Position numbers and translations under genes: made by a program
Shown here: positions 48,133-56,809 of the stretch, in pieces
Position numbering within the stretch: position 1 is the first letter of the stretch
Layout of the letters: each line of letters starts with the position of its first letter
The notes under the pieces: generated by a model
Told to the model about the DNA's origin: nothing
Database searches by the model: none
What the model saw: only the letters and a program-made list of their open reading frames with translations
DNA from: Advenella mandrilli
Lineage (GTDB): Bacteria; Pseudomonadota; Gammaproteobacteria; Burkholderiales; Burkholderiaceae_B
Direction: 5' to 3'
Assembly: GCF_016595155.1 (NCBI RefSeq)
Contig: NZ_JAENGP010000005.1
Location: forward strand, 124,001-188,000
Length of the DNA stretch: 64,000 bases

Positions 48133-48359
48133 ATCTTACTTTTTGCTTGGATATAACCAGACTTTCATCGTTTTTACATTAAAAATAATGTTGTCAGAGC
48201 CTTCAAAAAGATGAAGGTTATTGTTCTAGTTCATATGTGCTAAGATGTTATTGCTCAGCGTTAGGCACTTGCAGTGCGCCTACTATCCTCATAATCTCAA
48301 CGTCACTCCGTGATAGTATTACCGACATGGGGTTTCCTCATGTTGAATCGACCAGACTT

Positions 48360-49196
48360 TTATAGACAGTTCGTTGCCTCAGAAAAGTATTGCTGTTCGT
48401 AGTTTACCGGCGAAAGGTTCGCTGCATGGCTGTGCCGACGAATCGGGTTGTAAAACATTTCGATGTAGTCAAAGATATCTTCGCGTGCCAGCTCCCGAGT
48501 TTTGTAGATTTTCCGCTTAATGCGCTCACGCTTGAGCAACTGGAAAAAGCTTTCAGCAACGGCGTTGTCATGGCAGTTACCACGACGACTCATGCTGGGT
48601 TGTAAATTATGGGAAGCTAAAAACGCCGCCCATTCGTAGCTCGTAAATTGGCTGCCCTGGTCGGAATGCACCATGACGCGTTGCTTGGGCTTGCGCCGCC
48701 ACACCGCCGCGAGCAAGGCCTGCAAAACCAGGTCTTTACTCATGCGCGAATCCATCGACCATCCCACCACTTGGCGTGAGAACAAATCCAATACAACAGC
48801 CAGATACAACCACCCCTCATGGGTGCGGATGTAGGTGATATCTGTCACCCAGGCAATGTTCGGTGCGGCAACATCGAATTGCCGGTCCAGAATATTGGCG
48901 GCCACGTTATGCGGGATTCCACCATGGAAACCGGGACGACGACGATAGCCCACCTGAGCACGCCAGCCGCGGCTGCGCATCAAGCGTGCCACGCGATGAC
49001 GACTACAGGATTCGCCCAAGTCGCATAAGTCGTGATGCACCTTGCGGTAGCCATAAACCCGGCCGCTGTCCACCCAGGACGGCTCCACCAAGGCCAACAA
49101 CCGCTGGTCTTCATGATGGCGCTGGCTATGCGGGTTACGCCGCCAAGCGTAATAACCGCTGGGATGAACCTCGAGCACTTCGCAGAGTCTGCGCAC
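48360..49196 (-). CDS. IS3-family transposase OrfB (rve/DDE integrase core)
   Basis: At least 278 residues, with HTH_21-like SGYYAWRRN, and the DDE core: AWVTDITYIRTHEGWLYLAVVLDLFSRQVVGW (first D), VMVHSDQGSQFTS (second D), and NCHDNAVAESFFQLLKRE (E). The frame is open further upstream (about 49240, LKYAFIRQHTTQYTV), so the protein is made from orfA by a programmed frameshift. It looks intact. Confidence 0.93.
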   Translation of the reverse strand: MRRLCEVLEVHPSGYYAWRRNPHSQRHHEDQRLLALVEPSWVDSGRVYGYRKVHHDLCDLGESCSRHRVARLMRSRGWRAQVGYRRRPGFHGGIPHNVAANILDRQFDVAAPNIAWVTDITYIRTHEGWLYLAVVLDLFSRQVVGWSMDSRMSKDLVLQALLAAVWRRKPKQRVMVHSDQGSQFTSYEWAAFLASHNLQPSMSRRGNCHDNAVAESFFQLLKRERIKRKIYKTRELAREDIFDYIEMFYNPIRRHSHAANLSPVNYEQQYFSEATNCL

Positions 49197-49234
49197 GGTG
49201 TATTGAGTCGTGTGCTGCCGAATAAACGCGTACT

Positions 49235-49513
49235 TTAGCCTGACTCCTTGGCAAAGTACGCGGCGGCCTTTTTTAAGATATCGCGCTCTTCAGTGAGTCG
49301 CTTGACCTCTGAGCGCAAACGCCGAAGCTCAATGGCCTCAGCGCTGTCTTGTTCGCGTTGCTGTGCCGACTTGCCGTAGCGTTTGACCCATACGTACAGG
49401 CTGTGGGTCGATACGCCTAACCGCTTAGCCACTTCGGCCACTGGACGCTGGTGTTGGGTGATTTGCTTCACCGCTTCGAGTTTGAATTCTTCCGTAAATC
49501 GGGCCGTGCTCAT
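49235..49513 (-). CDS. IS3-family transposase OrfA
   Basis: A 92-residue helix-turn-helix protein, MSTARFTEEFKLEAVKQITQ, VAEVAKRLGVSTHSLYVWVKRYG, then a leucine-zipper-like LRRLRSEVKRLTEERDILKKAAAYFAKESG, the standard OrfA layout. The ribosome site GAGGAG precedes ATG 49513. It supplies DNA binding to the OrfAB transposase. Confidence 0.92.
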   Translation of the reverse strand: MSTARFTEEFKLEAVKQITQHQRPVAEVAKRLGVSTHSLYVWVKRYGKSAQQREQDSAEAIELRRLRSEVKRLTEERDILKKAAAYFAKESG

Positions 49514-49538
49514 AATCATCTCCTCTGTGAGTATTATG

Positions 49539-49587
49539 GTAAGCATTCGCCCAATACCGTCTTGACAGGTGCTGGGCGAATGCTTAC
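49539..49587. repeat. Hairpin element with IS66-like GTAAGC ends, upstream of the HNH gene
   Basis: GTAAGCATTCGCCCA (49539-49553) and TGGGCGAATGCTTAC (49573-49587) form a perfect 15-bp inverted repeat. The inner sequence ATACCGTCTTGACAG resembles ATACCGTATTGACAG inside the IS66 end at 57739. It overlaps the presumed right end of the IS3 element. Confidence 0.7.
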
Positions 49588-49624
49588 TTTGAATCACTTT
49601 TTTTATAAGAATGAACCAGGTTTT

Positions 49625-50674
49625 ATGAGCGCTTACTTATCTGATCACTTACTGGAAAGCAATTTTCGATCAATTTTTTTATTGGGTGCCAACACTGCTA
49701 CCTACAAGTTTGCCCTTGCCAAGTCATTATTAAAATTATCCAAGTCAAATGCTACTTTTGTCAGTCTTGATGATCTCACGCCCATATACGCCAACTATTT
49801 GCTTGAGCATGTAAAAACAGGCAAAAGGCAATTAAGTGGCAAGGGTACCGCAAAGCTACTTAATGCCTTGAATCTTTACGACCAAGGACAAATCTCTGAA
49901 GAACTCATGCTTAACATCACCAGAGCAGAGGGTTTTAAATATGTTCTTGATGCTTTTCACAATTTACCCAAAAAACAAAAATCCTTATCTTTTTTTGAAA
50001 AAGGAATCCAAGATAAAAAACAAGGCATTGTTTTACATGACAATTTATTTGAGATTTTTCAAAGCCAGGATTTTTCCAATTTTGAATTTGAAATTGAAGG
50101 ACGTTGGAATTTGGTGGAATCAGCCTGGAGTGAAGACCAATTAATCAATGTCAAATACGACACCAATACTGAAAATCTTTACTATCTAAAGCCTGTTTCC
50201 AATAATTCTTTCCTGAACTCTCATCTACGGACCAATCTATCCAAGGTACGATACCCTTTGAATGGGTATCAAAAAGGCAAATGTTTTTATTGCTTAAAGC
50301 CCATTTCCATCCAATCCAATCAAGAAAACACCTGTGATGTGGATCATTTGATCCCCATGTCCATCCAATTTGGGTCGATGTATGACCTTCAGCTTAATGA
50401 AGTATGGAACTTGGTGTTGGCCTGCAAAGAATGCAATCGTTGGCAAGACGGAGGGAAAGCAGGCAACCTGCCTCAGAAAAAATTTCTTGATCGATTACAT
50501 CATCGCAATGAATACCTGATTGAAAGCAATCACCCGCTGAAGGAAAACATCATATTAGCGACAGGCAAAATGGTGAAGGATCGTATTGATTTTCTGCTCA
50601 AGCGGTATGAGTTTGCCTGTACGATTCGTAAACCCAGCTGGGAACCAAAGGATGTTTTTGGTGACGTATTTTGA
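49625..50674 (+). CDS. HNH-endonuclease domain protein
   Basis: About 349 residues. The N-terminal 230 residues form an unrecognised, mostly helical domain beginning MSAYLSDHLLESNFRSIFLLGANTATYKFALAKSLL. The C-terminal HNH zinc-finger nuclease shows CFYCLKPI, CDVDHLIPMS (catalytic His) and VWNLVLACKECNRWQDG, with two CxxC pairs for structural zinc. Start 49625 is tentative; ATG 49580 lies inside the hairpin, and reading further upstream runs antisense to the IS. It likely cuts DNA, as a restriction, homing or defence nuclease. Base use is AT-richer than the core genome. Confidence 0.75.
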   Translation: MSAYLSDHLLESNFRSIFLLGANTATYKFALAKSLLKLSKSNATFVSLDDLTPIYANYLLEHVKTGKRQLSGKGTAKLLNALNLYDQGQISEELMLNITRAEGFKYVLDAFHNLPKKQKSLSFFEKGIQDKKQGIVLHDNLFEIFQSQDFSNFEFEIEGRWNLVESAWSEDQLINVKYDTNTENLYYLKPVSNNSFLNSHLRTNLSKVRYPLNGYQKGKCFYCLKPISIQSNQENTCDVDHLIPMSIQFGSMYDLQLNEVWNLVLACKECNRWQDGGKAGNLPQKKFLDRLHHRNEYLIESNHPLKENIILATGKMVKDRIDFLLKRYEFACTIRKPSWEPKDVFGDVF

Positions 50675-50676
50675 TG

Positions 50677-50744
50677 GTAATGCTCCGGCCAGTGCCGTCT
50701 AGAGTTCTGTTTTAAATTCTATACGGCACTGGCCGGAGCATTAC
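50677..50744. repeat. 68-bp MITE-like hairpin with IS66-type ends
   Basis: Two perfect 22-bp arms (50677-50698 and 50723-50744), beginning GTAATGCTCCGG and ending GCCGT, flank a 24-base loop. The arm matches the IS66 end at 57739 in GTAATGCTCCG and CCGT. It starts 2 bases after the HNH stop codon and could also terminate that transcript, but no T-run or target duplication is visible. Confidence 0.75.
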
Positions 50745-50756
50745 GTTGTACATATT

Positions 50757-50925
50757 TCAATCTACCCGCATAGGGAACCACATGATTGAAAATGCCAAAG
50801 CAACGACACTTTCATAATTTATTGCTAATTTTTCATACCGTGTAGTCACTGCTCGGTATTTCTTAATTTTCAGGGAGGCATTTTCAACTAAATTGGGTAT
50901 CGATATAAACACTAATTTATATCGT
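50757..50925 (-). pseudogene. C-terminal remnant of an IS5-family transposase
   Basis: The minus strand reads LVENASLKIKKYRAVTTRYE, then KLAINYESVVALAFSIMWF and a stop, the usual tail of IS5-family transposases. No start or catalytic core remains. The rest of the stretch up to 51,090 shows no gene. Confidence 0.75.
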
Positions 50926-51090
50926 CATTGCCCCGACTGCTATTTTCTTTCCTTGGTCGCAGCTGATACCAAATGCAGATGGTATCAAAATACTCATTCC
51001 GACAATAATAAACTGCCAGCCCTGATCGAGCTACTAGGTATTAGTTCAATTCAAAACGCTCTTGCCGTGGGGTATATCTACTTATAGAAA

Positions 51091-51119
51091 TTGACTTTAT
51101 TGTGTTTTCGGTCGAATAT
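51091..51119 (+). promoter_or_regulatory. Candidate promoter of the dprA-like operon
   Basis: TTGACT (51091-51096) and GAATAT (51114-51119) with a 17-base spacer lie about 50 bases before the first gene. It is the only sigma70-like pair noticed in the gap. Confidence 0.45.
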
Positions 51120-51170
51120 AAGTAAATTTGTGGTTAATGGACTAGAATTTGTTGTTTGTTTGGAGTGGAT

Positions 51171-52136
51171 GTGAATATTGTAGATGCTCTTGTTGTCAAG
51201 AGGTTAATGAACGTTGGTGATGAAACTGTTCTGTCCATCTTAAAGTTTTCAGCGTATAGCGGAGTGGCAACACTCGAAGAACTGGCACACCACTCCTCCA
51301 ATCTAAAAATATCAAACGGTAAATCTCGAGCAACTCTCGAAAGCTTCTTAGATACTGCGAACTTCCAAGCTCTTAGGGTCGAAGTACAAGCTGAGATTGA
51401 TTCGTTCAAAAATAAAGGTGTTGAGATTGTTCTCTTCGGTACGAAAACCTATCCAATTGCGTTATACGGTCTCCCGAAACCTCCTCCTTTTCTATACTGC
51501 AAAGGCAATCTGAACCTCTTAGATAATAGGCTTTCATTAGCGGTTGTAGGCACTCGTGAAAACACCCCCAAGGGGGAAACCATAACGATTAAAACTATTC
51601 AAAAGTTTGCGACTTATGGCTTCACGATAGTCAGTGGACTTGCACTGGGTATCGATACAATTGCTCATCGCGCGGCATTAGACGCCAAAACACCAACGAT
51701 TTCTGTTCTTGTCGATGTGGAGTCTATTTCTCCCGCAAGTAATCGGGAACTCGCTAAGGAAATATTGGACGAGGGCGGACTTCTAGTTGCAGAGAATGCA
51801 CCAGGAACCAAAGCAATACCTGCGTTCTTTGCTAAGCGAGACAGGATACAAGCAGGTTTATCTACTGCCGTCTTTGCTATTGAAACTTCGATAGATGGTG
51901 GGACGATGCACGCAGTCAAATCTGCTATCTCTATGATGCGTCCTGTCTTCGTTCCTGACGCACATAAAGCTAAGTATCCAGATCTTACTATCAAGGCAAT
52001 TTCAGGAACTCAACAGCTAGTTAACGAAGGGAGGGCGATACCCTACACGAGCGAATCTTATGAAGATATTCGTCTTCAATTAGAAGATATCGCGAGTTCA
52101 TTTGGGTCGTTGAAAGCAAAAGGTGGCCTGCTGTGA
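51171..52136 (+). CDS. DprA-like (Smf) Rossmann-fold protein, first gene of a putative defence operon
   Basis: About 321 residues. An N-terminal helical part (to about residue 75) is followed by a DprA Rossmann core: YPIALYGLPKPPPFLYCKG, LAVVGTRENTPKG, YGFTIVSGLALGIDTIAHRAAL, and FFAKRDRIQAGLSTAVFAIE. Housekeeping DprA loads RecA on incoming DNA. Here the gene is on an island and coupled to a phosphoribosyltransferase-helicase fusion, recalling ShosA, the DprA-like antitoxin of ShosTA. GTG 51171, 5 bases after GGAG, is chosen; a TTG at 51156 is in frame. It overlaps the next gene by GTGA. Confidence 0.85.
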   Translation: MNIVDALVVKRLMNVGDETVLSILKFSAYSGVATLEELAHHSSNLKISNGKSRATLESFLDTANFQALRVEVQAEIDSFKNKGVEIVLFGTKTYPIALYGLPKPPPFLYCKGNLNLLDNRLSLAVVGTRENTPKGETITIKTIQKFATYGFTIVSGLALGIDTIAHRAALDAKTPTISVLVDVESISPASNRELAKEILDEGGLLVAENAPGTKAIPAFFAKRDRIQAGLSTAVFAIETSIDGGTMHAVKSAISMMRPVFVPDAHKAKYPDLTIKAISGTQQLVNEGRAIPYTSESYEDIRLQLEDIASSFGSLKAKGGLL

Positions 52137-55100
52137 TAAAGGTCATCGTCCTCGATCTTGATGACACGCTTATTGATACATCAAGCCTCGAACCACTTCG
52201 GTCAGCTGGCCGATGGAGAGACATACCCAGGTACTTTAATGGTTGTGTCATCTATCAGGACGTTGTCGGCCTTGTTACAACGGCTCGGGCGGTTGGAATC
52301 AAGGTTGCTATCTTCTCGAATACGCCTTCGAACTACGTTCAGGGGCTACTCAAACACTTCAGTATCACTGTTGATTATGTAGTAGCCTACCATGATGTAA
52401 CGCAGCATAAGCCGAGCCCTGAGGGCGTTACTCGTATTCTCGAGTACTTCGGTGTTAGCGCCGACGAGTCAATTTATTTAGGAGATAGTAACCTAGATCG
52501 AGACGCTGCTTCCAATGCAGGAGTTGAGTTTTTCTCAGTAGATTGGGGTTCTGCCTCGGAGATCGATTCGTCACATAAGGGAATAAGCGGTCTCTCCGAG
52601 CTTATTGGAAAAAACTCGACGCGGAGCTCCGCAAGAACTGGACGTTCTGAGTTAATACAATCTGGGAATAAACTTCATCTGGGATTCTATTTAGATGGTA
52701 TCAAACAGGAAGTTTGGTCTTTCAAAGATAACAAGAATACTTCTGTTCGCCGCTGGGTTAACAAGACTGTTGAGCTAGCTCCTTCATTCCCAGCCATAGA
52801 TATAGTTGTTCGAGCGTTAGGTCACGCTGAGCTTAGGGCTGAAGATGGCGATAAAGCATTAGATACCTTGGGCAAATCGCTGGCTGTTGCTTTAGGGGCT
52901 TCTTACCAACCTAAGATATTAGAGAAAGATCACGTATTAGATAAATCGACTAATTGCACTGCAGCACAAAGACTCCACCAGGTCAGAGGTGCCTATAAAG
53001 CCGATTTTGATTCAATAGAAGCTAATTCAAATCCGACATTTCTGATCGTTGACGACGTATTAACTTCGGGGGCTACAACTGATGAGATAACACGCTGTCT
53101 ATCTCAAGCTTTTCCGAATTCAAGTATTTACATTTTTACGTTGGTTAAAACTCTCTATAGATTGGAGCTAGGCACTGACAGCCAAGAACAACAACACAAT
53201 AACCAACTGTTTTCAGATTTGTACAACCCAATCATCGACTCGCTGGCGGACGAAAGTGAACTATCTAGACATGTCAGGTCGAAGTCTAGTAGCAGGCTTG
53301 TAAGCAAGAAGTTTTCTGCTAACTACGCGAGAACCAACCATAACTTCATTTTCCACAATCTTCTCCAGTATTCTATCTCGTCTGAAACGGCGTCTGGACA
53401 GCTATTTGCAGCAATTCAAGTTCTTAAGAATATGCTTCAGAGAGGGAAGCCAACAATAGCCTCGCGGAAACTGAGGAAGGCATTTGGCATTGAACTGGAG
53501 AGGAGCGGTCTTAATACATCAGCTCAGGCTCTTGTGTCAGATAAGCCAGTTTTTTGGAATAGATTGATTCGAGGCAACAAGCATTCTGGGTACTACCCAG
53601 CGAAAAGGTTTTTTGATGAGCTGATTCCAAAGTATTTCGGTGAGTACATTTTTGTAAAACAACTAATGCTCCCTGAAGTTCAGATTTACGATATGACTCA
53701 GGTCTACGTTGAACAATTCCAGAACCGACAGGTAGATTTTTACATTCCTCAAGTTGGTTTAATTATTGAGATAGATGGTCAACAGCACCAAAATTCTCAG
53801 CATTTAGATGAGATGAGGGATGCGTTTACTGAAACCTTGGGACTGAAGACAGTTCGTTTCACTGTTCAAGAAGTGGCATCTGAGAATCAGTCATTTATCA
53901 GTAAGATAAATTCGATTATTTCTCAAATTCAGATCGTTGATAGTCTAGAGCGAAATGGTGTCCTAACGCCTCCTAATGGTATTTCTTTATTGAATTACCA
54001 AGAGGCTTATGAAAATGGAGTCGATGTTACTGACTCGCGATTGAGGCTGACCTCGGCGTTGCGTTTCCAGATACTGTTATTAGAGCTTCTTGAACGAGGT
54101 CAGATCAGACTAGGGGAGTTGAAAAAACTATTCATAGTCAATCGTGATGGAACTGATTTTGCTGAAGCGGCACTGGACGACCTGAACGATTTGTTATCGA
54201 ATATCTTTCGTCTCATCGGCATTGAAGAAAAGCGAATTGAGGTTGCGCTGATCGAATCAGATGAGCTTCCGAGCGAACGGTCTGGTGAAAATATATTCAT
54301 CGACTTCAGCTTACTGGAGCGTTATGACGATTCCTTTCAAGTTAACCAAGACGTCATATATTCACGTACGGATTACTTCGATTTCTATCGAAACTTCGAA
54401 GATTCTGATGCTGTTTCAATAGAAACCAGTCAATTGATTGACTATGACTTTTTCGAGCTTTCATGTAGTAACCCCATTACCTACAAGCTAGATCTTAGCC
54501 CAGGCAGCGAGCAGCGAGAGTCGCTGAGATACTTCCTCAGCAACCTGTTTCTACCATACCTAGAGGATGTAGATTTCAGGGAAGGGCAGGTTGGTATCAT
54601 AGGATCTGCACTTTCGAAAAACGGCACAATAGGATTGCTGCCTACAGGTTCGGGTAAGTCGATTTGTTACCAGCTGTCTGCGGTCCTGCAACCAGCCGTT
54701 AGCTTTGTCGTGTGCCCGATAAAAAGTTTGATGTATGACCAGAAAGCAGATTTGGATAGCATCGGCTTCACTCGAAGCAATTTTATTACAAGTGATTTGA
54801 AGGCAGGAGAGAAGGCCAAAGTTCAGAGAGATTTCGGACGTGGTAAGTACTTCTTCGTTTTCATATCGCCTGAGCGATTCCAAACCCATGCGTTTAGAAA
54901 AGAGATGTTGGCTATCGGACTAGATCTCTCATTTGCCTACGCGGTGATCGATGAAGCTCACTGTTTGTCTGAGTGGGGACATGATTTCAGGACTTCTTAT
55001 CTGAACCTGGCAAATACAATCGAACGGTTTGCTCCTAGTGCAAGTTATATAGGCCTAACGGCAACAGCATCAGTTAACGTCTTAAAGGATATTCAAACAG

Positions 55101-56809
55101 AGTTTGATATCCCCGATGATTTTGTCCGTACCCCAATGGACTTCACTCGCGAGGAACTCTCATTCCACGTTATCGACGATAAAGGCCTTAAAGGTGATGC
55201 AGTCGTCAAGCTTGTTTCTGAAATGGAGGGTAAATGGAATTCCGATCGGGAAGACGGCAATAAGGCGGGGATCATATTCACACCTACCGTCAACGGAGCT
55301 AAGGGTTGTCATAGCTTAGCGGGCCGAATTTCAACACTCTTGAAGATGGATGTTAGATATTTTTCGGGGTCGGCTCCGAAAATGGGTGGATTGCAGGGAG
55401 AGGCTTTCGATAGGTATAAGCGCCAAGTTCAAGACGAATTTAAAGAAAATAAATACCGCCTACTTACTGCCACTAAGGCATTCGGAATGGGCGTGAATAA
55501 GGGGAATATTGCCTATACGATTCACTTCGGAATACCTGGGTCGATGGAGGCCTTGTATCAGGAAGCAGGCAGGGCCGGGCGAGATAAAAAACTATTCAAG
55601 GAAGTACCCGCAGATTGCTATGTGCTTCTCACAAAAGAGCCCAATTCAGCTATTCTCGACAAGATTTGGGACGCTAGCACGAACGTCAAAGATCTGAAGG
55701 AGTACGTGAAGTCATTGAGTCGCGATAGCGACCTGAACACAAATCTATTCCTGATGACAAACGGCTTGGACACAATCAATGATGAGTTCAAGTTGATGAC
55801 AAATGTATACGAATTCTTTAAGTACAATCAGGAACACAACACGGTGACTATTACTGCCAGGCAGTTTGGTACGGAAAAGTTTAAATTGGAAAAGGCTATC
55901 TACCGTCTTTCTCAATTAGGTATTGTCTCTGACTGGGTAATCGAAGACTTTTTTAATGGAACGCTCTATGTCGAGTTCCAGTGCCTATCGGAAGAAGGCC
56001 TGGAAAAGAAAATTGAGCATACCGTCAGAAAGTATGATCCTGAGTTTAAGCTCGCTGATGTGTTCAGTAGTGATAACCAGTACTACAAAATTCTCTGCGA
56101 CAAGCTGAGAAAAGGGTCTATCGATAAATCGCAATTTATCTTTCTTGTTCTTTTACTTTGGTCCTATGACCATTTTGTCTACAACCGCCGCCAGTCACAG
56201 AAGAACGTTTATGAACACTGTAGTTTATTTGCTGAAGGCAGGATGGATGGCAAAGAATTTAAGGAGAAGTTGGAGGGTTATTTCAGACACGACAAGTCGA
56301 GCCAACTTTTGCTCTATATGGCTGAGAATTCTGCATCGGCGAAGTTATGGCCATCAGTTTTTTTTGAAACTGATGAAGAAGAGGGCACGGAACATCTAGT
56401 AGGCAGCGAGAAGATGACGATCCTACGAGGTCAGATTTCTCGATTCCTAGAGTCATACAAAGATAATGCATTCTTGAACTACTTGAGTGGTGTGCTGCGA
56501 CTAGCTTCCGATGAGTTTGATGATGCAGATGGAGAGCGAAGAATGGCATCGTCATTTGATCGGTTGATCAGTGATAATAGGGATGAAGCACTAGAGCTGG
56601 TCCGAAAAACTATGCAGCTAAAGCCAATGTTCTCTGAAAATGCGCGAAGCCGCTTTGCTCGTTTGGTCCATGAGAAATTTGAAGATTTGGATTTTCTTGA
56701 GGAGGTAAATGAAGAGCTAGGAGATCCGTTCTCCTATCACACTTTGTTAGCTCCACTAGCAATTAGACTTGAAAAACTTACCAGCCTATACAAGGGGATT
56801 AATTGGTGA
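52133..56809 (+). CDS. Giant fusion: HAD domain - phosphoribosyltransferase - DUF559/Vsr-like nuclease - RecQ-type helicase
   Basis: A 1558-residue protein. Residues 1-150 are a HAD domain (VIVLDLDDTLIDTS; YLGDSNLDRDAA). About 185-345 form a phosphoribosyltransferase with the PRPP loop FLIVDDVLTSGATTDEI near 302-318. About 500-605 is a PD-(D/E)xK-type nuclease (QVDFYIPQVGLIIEIDGQQH). About 800-1250 is a superfamily 2 RecQ-like helicase: LPTGSGKSICYQL near 838, VIDEAHCLSEWGHDFR near 938, GLTATAS, and LYQEAGRAGRDKK near 1143. No RecQ zinc-Cys cluster follows. Start GTG and stop both overlap neighbours. The HAD-PRTase half resembles ShosT-like toxins; the whole fusion is not one I recognise. Confidence 0.88.
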   Translation: MIKVIVLDLDDTLIDTSSLEPLRSAGRWRDIPRYFNGCVIYQDVVGLVTTARAVGIKVAIFSNTPSNYVQGLLKHFSITVDYVVAYHDVTQHKPSPEGVTRILEYFGVSADESIYLGDSNLDRDAASNAGVEFFSVDWGSASEIDSSHKGISGLSELIGKNSTRSSARTGRSELIQSGNKLHLGFYLDGIKQEVWSFKDNKNTSVRRWVNKTVELAPSFPAIDIVVRALGHAELRAEDGDKALDTLGKSLAVALGASYQPKILEKDHVLDKSTNCTAAQRLHQVRGAYKADFDSIEANSNPTFLIVDDVLTSGATTDEITRCLSQAFPNSSIYIFTLVKTLYRLELGTDSQEQQHNNQLFSDLYNPIIDSLADESELSRHVRSKSSSRLVSKKFSANYARTNHNFIFHNLLQYSISSETASGQLFAAIQVLKNMLQRGKPTIASRKLRKAFGIELERSGLNTSAQALVSDKPVFWNRLIRGNKHSGYYPAKRFFDELIPKYFGEYIFVKQLMLPEVQIYDMTQVYVEQFQNRQVDFYIPQVGLIIEIDGQQHQNSQHLDEMRDAFTETLGLKTVRFTVQEVASENQSFISKINSIISQIQIVDSLERNGVLTPPNGISLLNYQEAYENGVDVTDSRLRLTSALRFQILLLELLERGQIRLGELKKLFIVNRDGTDFAEAALDDLNDLLSNIFRLIGIEEKRIEVALIESDELPSERSGENIFIDFSLLERYDDSFQVNQDVIYSRTDYFDFYRNFEDSDAVSIETSQLIDYDFFELSCSNPITYKLDLSPGSEQRESLRYFLSNLFLPYLEDVDFREGQVGIIGSALSKNGTIGLLPTGSGKSICYQLSAVLQPAVSFVVCPIKSLMYDQKADLDSIGFTRSNFITSDLKAGEKAKVQRDFGRGKYFFVFISPERFQTHAFRKEMLAIGLDLSFAYAVIDEAHCLSEWGHDFRTSYLNLANTIERFAPSASYIGLTATASVNVLKDIQTEFDIPDDFVRTPMDFTREELSFHVIDDKGLKGDAVVKLVSEMEGKWNSDREDGNKAGIIFTPTVNGAKGCHSLAGRISTLLKMDVRYFSGSAPKMGGLQGEAFDRYKRQVQDEFKENKYRLLTATKAFGMGVNKGNIAYTIHFGIPGSMEALYQEAGRAGRDKKLFKEVPADCYVLLTKEPNSAILDKIWDASTNVKDLKEYVKSLSRDSDLNTNLFLMTNGLDTINDEFKLMTNVYEFFKYNQEHNTVTITARQFGTEKFKLEKAIYRLSQLGIVSDWVIEDFFNGTLYVEFQCLSEEGLEKKIEHTVRKYDPEFKLADVFSSDNQYYKILCDKLRKGSIDKSQFIFLVLLLWSYDHFVYNRRQSQKNVYEHCSLFAEGRMDGKEFKEKLEGYFRHDKSSQLLLYMAENSASAKLWPSVFFETDEEEGTEHLVGSEKMTILRGQISRFLESYKDNAFLNYLSGVLRLASDEFDDADGERRMASSFDRLISDNRDEALELVRKTMQLKPMFSENARSRFARLVHEKFEDLDFLEEVNEELGDPFSYHTLLAPLAIRLEKLTSLYKGINW

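Larger units (their letters stand above)
48335..49570 (-). mobile_element. IS3-family insertion sequence (ends approximate)
   Basis: It carries an orfA/orfB pair on the minus strand in the usual frameshift layout. The GC content is higher than the flanks. Exact ends are unresolved: the left end is probably near TGTTGAATCGACC (48341) and the right end within the inverted repeat at 49539-49587, but the two termini do not match well by eye. Confidence 0.75.

Noticed and set aside
50893-51087. A 64-codon open frame before the DprA-like gene
   Set aside because: It starts inside IS5 debris, has no ribosome site and no recognisable protein features.
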